Of a stretch of DNA of 64,000 bases, positions 48,704 through 60,040 are shown piece after piece (position 1 is the first letter of the stretch; every line of letters starts with the position of its first letter). A program made the position numbers and the translations under genes. The notes below the pieces were generated by a model, which searched no databases, had not been told where the DNA came from, and was given only the letters and a program-made list of their open reading frames with translations. This stretch comes from Diadophis punctatus similis (lineage: Eukaryota > Chordata > Lepidosauria > Squamata > Dipsadidae): the NCBI GenBank assembly GCA_023053685.1, contig JALIGW010000001.1, positions 154,000,466 through 154,064,465 on the forward strand, given 5' to 3'.

Positions 48704-48802
48704 GATATAGCAGTAGCACTTAGACTTATATATCTTTTCACAGCCCTCTCTAAGTCAGCATATTGTCCCCAACAATCTGGGAGCTCATTTTACCCACCTC
48801 AT
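48704..48802 (-). mobile_element. MIR-like SINE tail fragment, antisense
   Basis: GCACTTAGACTTATATATC, CAGCCCTCTCTAAG and TGTCCCCAACAATCTGGG are the complement of the SINE 3' half. Confidence 0.75.
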
Positions 48803-49043
48803 ATATTGCAGTTCTGCAAGTGATGCAGAAGAACAGACTTATGGAGATAAAAAGGCTTGTACTTAGATAGTCTTAATGTGCAAGATAAGATGAACAAAAT
48901 GAAATGTCAGGTCAAATCCTGATCCACAATTTTCAATAAAATTTTCAATGTCTTTTTTATCATTATGTCCAATTCTAGAGGACAAGTTACACGTGCTGCA
49001 TAGCCTTCAAGTCAGTTAGGTTTCCCTTAGGGATGTCCTAAGT

Positions 49044-49580
49044 CCGTGGTGGCGAACCTATGGCACGCGTGCCAGAGGTGGCACGCGGAGCCATAGAAGC
49101 CGGCACGCGAGGGTTGCCCACCGGCAAACCGGAAGTGCGAAAAAATGCACTTCCGATTTGCCGGTGTGCTGTTTTTTGCACTCCGGAGGGTTCAGGGAAG
49201 CTCCCTGAAGCTCCGGAATGCAAAAAACTACAAAACGGACAAAACGGAAGTGCACTTTTTCGCACTTCTGGTTTGTCCATTTTGTAGTTTTTTGCATTCC
49301 GGAGCTTCAGGGAGCTTCCCTGAACCCTCCGGAGTGCAAAAAACAGCATACCGGCAAACCGGAAGTGCGTTTTTTCGCACTTCCGGTTTGCCGGTTTCGT
49401 CGTCCCAGGCTCCGGTAAGCCTTTGCGTGGGGGTGGGGTGGGGGTGCGCATGCGCAGGGGGCAGCATGGGGGGGTGTTGTGCACATGCGTGGGGGAGAGG
49501 GAATGGGTGTGGGCATGCGAGCGCGCGCGAGCGCGCCCCCCCTTTTTGGCACGCGAGCCTAAAAAGGTTCTACACCACTG
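49044..49580. mobile_element. 537-bp hAT-type element with large internal palindrome
   Basis: Starts near GTGGTGGCGAACCTATGG, ends AAAAGGTTCTACACCACTG, with a perfect duplication TCCTAAGT (49036-49043, 49581-49588). The interior 49115-49400 is a long imperfect hairpin with repeated CCGGAAGTGCG blocks. The right flank has TGCGCATGCGCA at 49445-49456 and a GCGCGCGAGCGCGC run near 49518. Same family as 8131. Confidence 0.9.
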
Positions 49581-49588
49581 TCCTAAGT

Positions 49589-50286
49589 GAACACTGTGCA
49601 ATGTTTTCTTATGTTGTGTGAAAAGGATGCTATCTTGAATATTTTTTGTTCAAGACATAATAAAGCGGTCTTTGTCGGAATGAACTACGAATTTAGTCAA
49701 ACCAATGAAAAAATGAAATATTTAAATCTGGATGCATACAATTTAATATTGATTGACATGTGTCTAGAATCATTTCTTTTAGAACTTTGATCTAAAACAG
49801 CTTTTACCTATAATTGATAGTGTGGTAGAAATAGTTTGACCCATGTATTTATTGTGTTCCAAGACAGGATTAAAAAATAGTGTTCCAAACATGTTTTTCA
49901 AATGTTTTTTTTTCAACATTAGGAAGCAATTAAATCCACTAAGATGATTTTTGGTTTGTTCAAACCCAAAAAGAAGTATGATCAGGCGAGCCAAATTTAG
50001 GGCATTTGTTTAACTGTGGATTTTAAAACATTATTGCAATTTGCCAGCTTGGCAGCTCAATCAGAGAGCTGCTGTTATTCTTTAGCATGGGACTTGCAAT
50101 GCCTCAACCCCAGTATGGGTAAGAAACAGGAAGAAACTTTCCTGGATCTTGTCCTGGAACTCTACATCTTGCAAAAGCTGCTAAACAGCTAAACATCAAT
50201 TTAACAGGGAAACATCTTGAAACTCTGAAGCCTTCAACTCCAGTAACTACTGCAATTGCTTCTATAAACCAGAGGTATAAAGTAAA
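49589..50286. other. No feature recognised
   Basis: AT-rich; unassigned. Confidence 0.5.
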
Positions 50287-50514
50287 GAGCCGAGGTGGTG
50301 CAGCGGTTAGAGTGCAGTACTGCAGGTCACTTTAGCTGACTGTGATCCACAGGTCAGCGGTTCAAATCTCATCGGCTCAAGGTTGACTCAGCCTTCCTTC
50401 CTTCCGAGGTAGGTAAAATGAGGACCCAGATTGTTGGGGGCAATATAAATATACATTGCTTACTGGTGTAAACCGCTTAGAGAGTGCTTGCACTGTGAGG
50501 TGGTATATAAATCT
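50287..50514 (+). mobile_element. MIR-like squamate SINE, full length
   Basis: GAGCCGAGGTGGTGCAGCGG start, B box GGTTCAAATCTCATCGG, body GGTAAAATGAGGACCC, tail GTATATAAATCTC. It is the best-preserved plus-strand copy and its ends match 837 and 36911. Confidence 0.9.
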
Positions 50515-50711
<197 letters not shown>

Positions 50712-50925
50712 TGTTTGTCTCTTATACTGGAGCAACAGAGACTGCTACTTACGGTCTGAAAAGTTAAACGTCAAATAAACAACTATTGCTTGAAGTTATT
50801 TTATGGTTCTAGTTAGAGCCTGACAATTTTCTGTAAGAAATTACAACTGTTTTATGAGAGTTGTGGTTGGTGGTTTTCCAACACTTTGTCTTTGTGTAAG
50901 TTCCTCATATTTTTATGTAAGAATG

Positions 50926-51475
50926 CAATTGGTACAGAATGCAGCTGTGCGAGCTGTGGTGGGTTTGCCGAGATACATCCATGTAACACCCATTCTCCGC
51001 CAGCTGCATTGGTTGCCTATTAGTCTCCGGTCGCAATTTAAGGTGTTGGTTTTGACCTTTAAAGCCCTACATGGCTCAGGGCCAGGTTACCTCTGGGACC
51101 GCATCCTACCACATACCTCCCTACGACCAGTTAGGTCCCACAGTGTGGGCCTCCTCTGGGTCCCATCAGCCAAACAATGTCGGTTGGCGGGTCCACGGGG
51201 GAGAGCCTTCTCTGAGGGAGCCCCATCTCTCTGGAACCAACTCCCACCAGAGATCCGGACTATCCCCACTCTACTGGCCTTCCGCAAAGCCGTAAAAACA
51301 TGGCTCTTCCGGCAGGCGGGGTGAAGAAGATCGGATTCCCCCATGAATGAATGTTTTTTAAAATTACGAAATGTTTTTATAATTTATGTATTATGTATAT
51401 TGTTCTTATTCCTGTTGTACGCCGCCCTGAGTCCTACGGGAGTGGGCGGCCTATAAGAACTTTTAATTAAATAAA
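50926..51475 (+). mobile_element. L2 LINE 3' end, open C-terminal frame
   Basis: The frame from 50854 carries about 130 residues of L2 C-terminus without a stop (MQLVQNAAVRAVVGLPRY, HVTPILRQLHWLPI, FKALHGSGPGYLWDR, SLWNQLPPEIRT, KTWLFRQAG to 51324). Then come the 3' terminus GCCGCCCTGAGTCC and GGGCGGCCTATAAG, and a TTTTAATTAAAT tail. Strongly 5' truncated and younger than the 45775 copy by lesion count. Confidence 0.85.
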
Positions 51476-51842
51476 ATTTTAATTAAATACAAGAGGCAAA
51501 ACATAGTGGAAGAAAATAATGTTTGAAGAGTTTCTGTTAGTTGGATGTTTGAATGCCTGCTCTTGAGAGGAAAGCCTGGTCATAATATCAAATGCTGCAG
51601 ACCAAAAATGCTTAAATATGATGGTTGCCTTTCTTGTACCTCTTACTGGTGGTACACAAATATATTTGCCTTGTGAATTTAGGATTGCAGTCTATTTGAG
51701 AAGCAGCATATTTGGTAAAAGAAGCCTAAAAGTTTTGGCTTTGACACATACCGTATATACATTGAATGTAATGAGAAAGTATTGATGCAAGTACTACTGT
51801 ACACTCACGGATGATATAAAGACTCAGATGGACCTTACAAAT

Positions 51843-52862
51843 AGTCCTCAGGTTATGACCACTTGTTCATTGACTGTTTTGAAATTGTGACTGTGTTGCA
51901 AAGAAATGGGCAGTTCTCACACTTCCAACTGTGGCAGTGTCTCTGCAGTCACAAAATTGGGAATCTTAGTGACCAACCTGCACGTACAAGAGTTGCAGTG
52001 TCTAGTGGTCATGTTCTCCTGCTCTGCGTGAACTGCCTCTATTTCAACTGCACCCACTTGCCTATCTCCTCACCCCCCAATCTCTGCCCTTTTGGCCATC
52101 CTGCACAGCTTGGCGAAGACGAAGACCCCATTGTATTCCAGCACTGCTACCCACCTCCCAGCAGACCACTTTCTCCAATCTCCTGGCATCATCACCTTCC
52201 TCCTCCTCCTCCTCCTCCTCCTCCTCCTCCTCCTCCTCCTCCTCCTCTTCCTCCTCCTCCTCCTCCTCAGTGTCACCTCCCTTTCCCTCCATTGGGTTCA
52301 TTTATCCTGGCTGACCTCAAGCCCCACAGTGCAGTGGCTGTATGAGGCTGGGCCCAGGGATGATGATGATGGGTGGGTAGGCAGCAGCAACAAAGTACAG
52401 TAGGGTGTTCATCTTGGTCATGTTGGTGCAAAGTGTCCAAAAATGCAGAAATTGGTGTTGGGGGAGATAGATGGATGAAGGGAATTGAAGTAGAGGAAGT
52501 TCACACAGACCTGGAGAAACTAGTTGGCTTAGTGATCACTTGAAAACATCCCTTGCCTTGGAAGAACCAAGGCTCAGGACTGGGAGGGACCAAGCTTGGA
52601 ATGTCTTGGATTAGTGTGGGAGGTGTTGGGAGATGGGAGATGTGATTGCCATTTGCAATTTTTCCAACTGGTTTCCATCAAGCAAAGTCAATGGGGAAGC
52701 CGGCAGGCGGTCGCAAGTCAGCCATACATTCCAACAATCTCAACCAGGACTTCCAGAATTCCCATCGCTAAGCAGCAGAGTCCTGATGATTCACTTAACA
52801 ATTGCTTTGCTTAGCGATGGAAATTCTGGTCTCAGTTAGGGTTATAACCCAAGGACGATCTG
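51843..52862 (-). mobile_element. Long (about 1 kb) mariner-like element, antisense
   Basis: Left TAGTCCTCAGGTTATGACC and right TTATAACCCAAGGACGATC are inverted family termini. AAGCAAAGTCAATGGGGAAGCC (52681-52702) and TTAGCGATGGAAATTCTGG mark the family body. About 600 bp of unrelated sequence, including a CCT-rich tract, lies inside. It is either an internal insertion or a longer subfamily. Confidence 0.55.
52196..52269. repeat. (TCC)n trinucleotide repeat
   Basis: About 24 CCT units with one CTT interruption. Polyglutamate and polyproline frames over it are artefacts. Confidence 0.95.
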
Positions 52863-53969
52863 TATTTGGCAGGAACAGAACAATATTTTGACTGCAGTAA
52901 CGTAAGATACGGTTTCTGGTTTATGGCGAATAGAGTTCTCTATTGATTTGCAATTAAAATAATAAAGAACTAGGAACACAGTTTGGGGCCAGAAAATTAA
53001 AGGAACAACCTTTTTGAATAAAAGAGCTACAAAACCACTGGAAACTAATTGATTAGATAAATGTGCTGTTGCATTCCAAACAAATATTAGGCAAGAACGA
53101 GTGCTGAATCATTCCACTGAATCACTACAATGATGCTTTCTCAGAAATAGCATTCTAGGATTTTTACCAAAGGGGTTTGTTTCTTAAATTCAGTGGCTGC
53201 CATGGAAGAGAAGGATCCCTCTTCCTAGTTTGACTAAACTGAAAGGTCATGACAGAGGCAAGGAGCATCTCAGACAGGACTGGGCATGTGTGTGGCTGTT
53301 TTCTAGCTAATACTCTCTGCATAAATGCAGCCTGTGGACATCTGAGGAGCAGCTAGCAACATTAATATTGCAGTAGCATTCGTGCAAAGCTGATTCGGAG
53401 GGATTGAGAGATGATCTTAATGCTTTACAGTGTTGATAAATAGTTGAATGGATCAAAAACCCCATTGGTTTTGGTCTGTCCAAAATAGTTGCTTACTTTA
53501 TTGCCAGGGAATAGCATCCTGAATCAATAGCGCTGCATGCCAAATGTGAGGTTATTGAAAAATCTAAAGGTTTCAGAAAGAATGTTTGTCAAGTTCAGGG
53601 TTTATTAATCACTTTCCCTGTCAAAGAAGCAGAGGTAATAGCTGGTCATGGGAGTCAGCAAGTATTTAGAATGTGACATATATTGCATATAGAAAATGGG
53701 GAACAGAGGTTGCAAAACCTTGGGACATTGGTTTATATTGTATGTGATATATCATGTTGTTCTAGTGCTAAACTAGTGCTAATATGAAAGTCCTGTGTGA
53801 GCAGTGTATCTGTGAATTGTAAATTAAGATACTGTCAAGATCAATATCTTAAATAACTTGTTATCAGTCTTAGTGGTGAACTGATGACCTACGGGCTGGA
53901 TCCATCCCTATGCTTAATTTTATCAGGACGTTCAAACTGAAGAAGGTGGCAATTTAGTGTGGGTAGTTT
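52863..53969. other. No feature recognised
   Basis: Unassigned unique-looking DNA. Confidence 0.5.
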
Positions 53970-54317
53970 CAGGGGCAGGTTGCTTACTTACCAATACCGG
54001 TGCGCTGCGCGCACATCTCCATGTTTCGTGTGTGCGTGCGCTCACTACGCGCGCACCCCCTTACGCGATTTCGGTGAGATTTTGCTTCTGTGCATGCGCG
54101 GAAGCAAAATCTCACCGAAATCTCGCGAGGGGACGCGTGTGTGTGATTTCAGTGAGATTTTGCTTCTGTGCATGCGCGGAAGCAAAATCTCGCCGAAATC
54201 TAGCACGAGCGTGCATCCCCTCACAAGATTTCAGCGAGATTTTGCTTCCGCGCATGCGCAGAAGCCAAAAAGCAAAAAAATTCTTTTAAAAAGATGGTGA
54301 TACGTGCGACTGTCCGG
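53970..54317. repeat. CpG-rich array of palindromic units, probable hAT-type MITE fragment
   Basis: It begins CAGGGGCAGGTTGCTTACTTACC and AATACCGGTGCG, like the CAGnGGTGGGTT family. Three units then follow at about 54066, 54147 and 54224. Each is a GAGATTTTGCTTC-[GCATGCGC]-GAAGCAAAATCTC palindrome separated by CpG-rich spacers. No right terminus or duplication is visible. Confidence 0.65.
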
Positions 54318-54415
54318 TGAAGATGGCACCCTTGGTTAAGAAATAGAGATGAGTACTACTCCCCCTAGAGTTGGAAATGACTGGACAGAGGAGACCTTTA
54401 GCTTTAGCTTTATAA
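54318..54415 (+). mobile_element. Sauria-SINE/Bov-B-type 3' tail
   Basis: GGTTAAGAAATAGAGATGAG, CCCCCTAGAGTTGGAAATGAC and the (TTTAGC)n end match the Bov-B-related tail shared by Sauria SINEs. Confidence 0.7.
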
Positions 54416-54637
54416 ACAAGAATCTAGTCAATTAAAGATCAGTACTAAATTGGCACCAAATAAGGGTCAATGGAATTCAAGAGGGGTTGGACTTGGACCG
54501 TTTGTGGGAACATAACAACTCTAAGTTGATGTCACCCTTAACTCCACCCCCACCCCCAGCTTTGTCTCCTCTTCTCCTACAGTATGTACCAAGTTAAAAA
54601 TTAAAACTGAGAAAAAATAAAATATTTTTTAGTTTAT

Positions 54638-54668
<31 letters not shown>

Positions 54669-54697
54669 TACACATACATACATACACACCATTGAAA

Positions 54698-54763
<66 letters not shown>

Positions 54764-54795
54764 CTATTTATCTATCATCTATCTATCTATCATCA
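54638..54795. repeat. (AC)n, (CATA)n and (ATCT)n compound microsatellite
   Basis: (AC)13 followed by CATA units to about 54690, then ATCT units at 54699-54795 with two interruptions. Confidence 0.95.
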
Positions 54796-56974
54796 TAGTG
54801 GAATGCCACAAGTAAAATTAAAAGTTTCATATTTATTATTTTGCAATGTGAATTAGCAAAGCGACATAGCACATACATAGTGAAATGTGAGATTGGGCTA
54901 TGTTGAGTCTTTAAAAATGGCTGTAAATGGGAGTACATCACAACACAACTATTTAGAGCTTTTTATTTTTAAGTTGCCAAAATTAAAACATTGTGGCCTC
55001 AGCTGTGTTATTTTTATTTTTTATTATCTAATGTGTGAGGAATAGGAAGTGACATAGCTTTGCTGTACATTTCAACTTTCTGTTTTTTTATAGCAAGACT
55101 GACATTTAAATAGGATTGTCATTTGAAAAAAATGCCAGCGAGGAATGTATCACCGAATGCTATTTTACTGAATTAGTTTATGTTCAAATAAAAGCGAATC
55201 TTGCAAATAAATCCATTAATGCATGAATGAAAATGAAATGTAAAATTATTACAGATTTTAGAGGAAAAAAGCTATTGAAAAGCTAAACATTATGCAATAT
55301 TACACGTATTTTCCTCAGCCCTGTTTTTCTCTTATTACCAATGTAAAACACATTTAAGATCAAAAGAAATCAATTAAGGAAAGGTTTTCTTTAAAATATT
55401 ATAAATTTATTTATTTATGCTCTGGAAAAACCCCATTAAGTTAATGTTCCTATCTGAGTTGATACTAAGGAATATATTTACATATATCAATTCTAAGGTT
55501 TGTATGTTGCACTAGAACAACTTTTTCATTCCAGTAGAGAAGGCATATGCTAGTGAACTTCAATTACACCAAAGCAGGTAACTTGGCATGACAGAATTCT
55601 GTTGCAGCTTATTGTCGTGATCTTCCTTATTGTCATTAACCTTTTCCAGAACAAAAGAAGTCTGATAAAACATGCGAATATGAAATATGATTGCTTCTAT
55701 TGCAAAATCATTGTGAGCAATATTTCAGTAACAACTTCTAGAAATCCCCAGAGAAAAGGGCTCAAACCTGAAGAAATTGAATTCTAGCAGAGATTCTTTT
55801 TAAATAAGACATCCCCTCAAATGCCTGCAAATCAAAGTAAGTTTTATGAAAAAGCAATGGAGCATTAGTACCAGTTCTTTGATTTCTAACATCAGGGGCT
55901 ACAGCAAGATAAATAATCTTTTCAGGCAATTTCCAACCTTCTGTCATCTAATTAAACATAATCGGCTGAGTTTTTAACAAAGCACTGAGAAAACACAACC
56001 AGTAATCCTGACCAATGAGAAGATCCATTACCTTTGCTTTGAATACCCATCTGAATTTGAAAGCAATGATTGAATCAATAAAGAAAAGGGACCATTCAAC
56101 ATGTACTTGCTTTCGTTTTCTTCCCTTAGAGGATTAATTATCTTAGTCAGATCATGATGCTGGAGGAAGTGAATGATGATTCACAACATTTAATGGGAAC
56201 AGGATATTATGATCTTCATTTTTGTGCCTGAGTTTGGCAGGCAAGAACAACAGAATAGCCAGAAAATTTACCTGCTTGTTTGTACATTTATTATTGTCTC
56301 TAGTAAACTTCATATGTAGATCAAATAGTTTTGCCAATACCTTTTAATATTCTGCCATATAGAAGTTTGTTTTCACCTACATACAAATTAGGCTGAAAAA
56401 GTTTGATCGGGCAGCAATTCTTTCGTCTCATTGTACATTTGTCACTTTCCTTTTTATATAAAATTGTAGTAGATCTTAGATGTTGCTGTTTAAGAATAGA
56501 TATTCACATATAACACTGCATTTCATCTTAAATGCAAGTTTAAATTGTACTATCGTGTCAAAATATTGATAACTGTCCTTCCTGTTAGAAGACATAAAGA
56601 GCAGTTTTCTGAAATGGATTTTAAAAAAACCAACTGAAGTGAGCCACAGTAGAAATAAAATGTTTTATCACTCTGGCAAAATCTAGAAGGTATCCATATT
56701 GTTGAAATTCTAGTTTATTATTATAATTCTCCTCTTTGAATTTTTAAAATCATAATATAATACAGAAATTTTCTTCGGCAACTTAGTATCAGTGAACAAA
56801 CATTTCTAAAGTTGGTAAAAGGAGTATACACTCATTGACTTTCTCAATAATTGGCGCACACTTGGCAATATTTTCAGTTTGAATTGAGTGATTGATTAAA
56901 GAAATTTACCTTAAAAATAGTAAGTACTTAAATTTTAAATATCAGCACTTGCCTCCAATCCTAGTTTTCTTCAG
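54796..56974. other. Long AT-rich stretch without recognisable elements
   Basis: The segment around 55070-55260 is repeat-free, homeobox-like AT-rich sequence that could be conserved non-coding DNA. No coding support. Confidence 0.35.
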
Positions 56975-57292
56975 ATAAAGGTAAAGGTTTCCCTTTCCAG
57001 TTGAGTCTAAATCTAGGGCTCAGTGCTCATGTCCATTTCTTAGACGAGGGACTCAGTGTTGTGCTCATGTGACCAGCAAGATTATACCCCAAGGCGCACG
57101 GAACGCTGTTACCTTCCCACCAAAGTGGTGCTTTATTTGTATTTGCATGCTTTCAAAGGGCTAAGTGGGCAGGAGTTAGGGCAAGTAACGGGAACTCAGC
57201 CCATTGTGCGGGGCTCAGGTATCGAACCCAGGCTGTCAGCTTTCTAGCTGACAAGATTAGCATTTTTAACTGCTAAGCCATCACACCCCTTT
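56975..57292 (-). mobile_element. Sauria-type SINE, full length, antisense
   Basis: On the plus strand it opens AAAGGTAAAGGTTTCCC, the complement of the ACCTTTA tail. Next come GACTC-type Bov-B homology, GCTGTTACCTTCCCACC, TTTGCATGCTTTC, the B-box complement GGTATCGAACCC and the A-box end TAACTGCTAAGCCATCACACC. Confidence 0.88.
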
Positions 57293-57820
57293 CTTTAGAT
57301 TGTGATATCTAATTGTGCTCCTACCCTTTCTCTGATTCAGTAATGTTTCTCAGAAGTGAGCTTTGATATACATTTCAGCACAACGAACACAGACTTTGGA
57401 GAACAATGGAGTGGTCCCTGCTATTACATTTTACTCTACCCAAGAATAAAGGTTTATATAATACTGTAAATTGAACATAACTGCTTCCAGTCTATTTGGT
57501 TTCACAATTATTTTAGCTACTCTAATAGGTTGTTTTATATATTGATTGTGGTTTAAGGATAAAATGTCCTTGTTTTAGAGAGGTATTCATGTACTCATAG
57601 AAAAGTTACTGAGTGTGAAGTTCATTTCTTCAAAAACACCATTTTAAAATGTGGACACAATTTGGCTGCTAAATATCAGATGAGGGAATCCAGATTGTGT
57701 TTAAAATATCCTTCTCAATATCTACTCTGACCTTTATACGTGCTATTATAATCTTTCTCATTTGCTTTACTCTGTGTGTATGCGCGCACACGTGGATGTG
57801 TGCATGTTCGTGAATTGCAT
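57293..57820. other. No feature recognised
   Basis: Unassigned. Confidence 0.5.
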
Positions 57821-58022
57821 ACCTTCAATTCAGCGTTGACACCTGCCAACTGCCTGGTCCCTGCAGTTTTCTTGGAAAGATTTCAGAAATAGTTTTCTAT
57901 TGCCTGCTTCCTACAACTGAGAGTAACTGGTCGAAGGTCACCCAACAGGTTTCATGCCAAAAGTGGGACTTGAATTCACCACCTGGGTTTCTAGCCTGAG
58001 GTATTAGCCAGTAACCCAAACT
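57821..58022 (-). mobile_element. tRNA-derived squamate SINE, second family, antisense
   Basis: CTGCAGTTTTCTTGGAAAG, TTGCCTGCTTCCTAC, AGGTCACCCAACAGG and GGACTTGAATTCACCACC are the complement of the family copy at 36198. The upstream AATTCAGCGTTGAC belongs to its 3' end. Confidence 0.75.
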
Positions 58023-58088
58023 TTCCCATTTGCTATTTACTTTGAATTAATTTTCATGTAATACTTGCCTCCACAGATAAATACTTCT

Positions 58089-58121
58089 GTGTGTGTATGT
58101 GTGTGTGTGAACACACACACA
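58089..58121. repeat. (GT)n/(AC)n small hairpin
   Basis: A TG run and a CA run are adjacent, so they pair in inverted orientation. Confidence 0.85.
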
Positions 58122-58180
58122 TGCAAGAAGGGAAAAGGCAAGTATCTCAAAGCTGAGAACTCACCTAGGAGTCTTTAATG

Positions 58181-58556
58181 AAGTAGTCCTTGACTTTCCA
58201 CCATAATTGAACCCAACATTTCTGTTGTTAAGCGAGACATGTGCATTTTGCCCCATTTTATGACCTTTTTTTGCTGCACTTGTTAAATAAATCCCTGCAG
58301 TTGTTAAGTTAGTAACATGGTTGTTAAGTGAATCTGACTTCCCCATTGATTTTGCTTGTCAGTTCGCAAGAGGTGATCACATGACCCTGGGACACTGCAA
58401 CCATCATAAAGATGAACCAATTGCCAAGCATCTGAATTTTAACCACGAGAATGCTGTAATGGTTGTAAGTGTGAAAAATGGTCCTAAATAACTCTTTTCA
58501 GTGCCGTTGTAACTTTGAATGGTCACTAAACGAATGGTTGTAAGTCAAGGACTACT
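58181..58556. mobile_element. Mariner-like MITE, best terminal repeats
   Basis: Ends AAGTAGTCCTTGACTTTCC and TAAGTCAAGGACTACTT are inverted repeats. Body as in 9150, with CCCCATTGATTTTGCTTGTC and GGACACTGCAACCATCATAA. Confidence 0.85.
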
Positions 58557-58885
58557 TATATAGACTACATCCCAGTCCTTCAAGTAATCCATCTCAAGTA
58601 TCAATTCATTTCCATTACACCATTCATGAGACAGTTATTGTCAAAGCACATAATTTGGAGGATCTTATGATGAATAGATTGAAATGTTTTTTTAGCTGAA
58701 GAATGTTTTTTTCATACCAGGAGGGTCTATTTTTACATTCAGCTAGTCTGCTACTCAGTCAGCACTTCAACCTGTTCCAGAACCTTCCATGAGAAGTAGT
58801 TATTCTGAGACAGAAGCCAAATACGCTTCCCACTAAGTGACCCTATAGGACTTATGCTTAAGTCATAATTATCTAGCTTCTAGAG

Positions 58886-59196
58886 CAGGGGTGTCAAACT
58901 CAATTTCATTGAGGGCTGCATCAGGGCTGTGGTTGACCTCGGGAGGCTGGGCAGGTGTGGGCGACTGGGTAGGGGTGGCCAGCTTGATGTCATTCACTGG
59001 GTGTGGTCAACCTGGGTGGGTGTGGCCAACTGGGTGGACGTGGCCAGCTTGACGCCACTCCCCAAAGTGCTGGCATGTTTCCTCTTCGCATTGGGTAGAC
59101 TGGGCCGAAGCAATGTGGGCCATCCCCTTACATTTTCCAGGACAGCCCCGCGGGCCAGATCCGACCACATCACAGGCCTTGTGTTTGACACCCCTG
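58886..59196. mobile_element. 311-bp hAT-type element, long member of CAGGGGTGTCAAACT family
   Basis: Ends CAGGGGTGTCAAACTC and GTGTTTGACACCCCTG. Duplication TTCTAGAG/TTCTAGAA (58878-58885, 59197-59204) 7/8. The interior has tandem-like GGGTGTGGCCAACTGGGTGG units and CGGGCCAGATCCGACC. Confidence 0.88.
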
Positions 59197-59204
59197 TTCT
59201 AGAA

Positions 59205-59727
59205 CATAGGTGACTGGATAAGGGTCTAGCAGTCTAGTAAAGTGAGTAATAGTGTTTACTTGGAAATATAAAATGGGAAATATCTTGGATTATTTAATTT
59301 GCTCCTGATTTTTATCAACTAATAGTAGGCTATGGTTAGGTGGGCAGTTTATATTTAAACAAATGTGTTTAGTATTCCAAATCATCATGAAAAGGATGTA
59401 GTAATTTGGTATTTTCTATATGGTATAGAAGAAGGGTAATGTAAAGGGCTCTTTCCTGGAATTATTTTCTTGCAAATAAGATATCATTTTTTTTCCAATC
59501 AGCTATTATGACACTATTTGGCTGCTGTAAAGATAAATGAATCAAGCACTTAGATATAGTACTGCAATAAAAAATGATTAGTGAAGTGTTCCATTAACTT
59601 TTCTTTTCATATTTTCCTTTTCACTGCATTTCCCCCACTCATCCCAAAGAAATTCTTAGTATTCCAAAACTTGTTAATTTGGTTTTGTCTCAGTTTAAAA
59701 ACTTCCTCTTCAATGTGACCCCATCCC
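59205..59727. other. No feature recognised
   Basis: Unassigned AT-rich DNA. Confidence 0.5.
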
Positions 59728-59735
59728 CATCCCAC

Positions 59736-60032
59736 CAGGGGTGGGTTCCTACCGGTGCGGTCTTGCCTGTTCGTCGCCGCAGAGCCGAAGAAGCTGTTGG
59801 CGTTCGCGGCGCAGGGCTTCCCCCGCCCGCTGGGACGCTGCCATTTGCGTTCTTTTGCCCTCTGCGCAAGCAGAACACTTTGCGCATGTGCAGAGGGCAA
59901 AAGAATGCAAACGGCGGTGTCCCGGCGGCCGGGGAAAGCGGGCGGGGGAAGCCCCGCGCCGCGAACGCCAACAGCTTCTTTGGCTCTGCGGCGACGAACA
60001 GGCAAGACCGCACCGGTAGGAACCCACCCCTG
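59736..60032. mobile_element. 297-bp GC-rich palindromic hAT-type MITE
   Basis: The left arm from CAGGGGTGGGTTCCTACCGG is mirrored by the right arm ending CCGGTAGGAACCCACCCCTG. Pairing extends through the GTTCGTCGCCGCAGAGCC and GGCGTTCGCGGCGC regions to a centre near 59880. Duplication CATCCCAC is perfect (59728-59735, 60033-60040). High CpG against AT-rich flanks suggests youth. Confidence 0.93.
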
Positions 60033-60040
60033 CATCCCAC

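Noticed and set aside
51863..52345. Polyproline, polyleucine and polyglutamate frames
   Set aside because: All three arise from the CCT repeat at 52196-52269.
54060..54280. CRISPR-like array of regularly spaced palindromes
   Set aside because: Only three diverged units in a eukaryotic CpG-rich element, with spacers related to each other.
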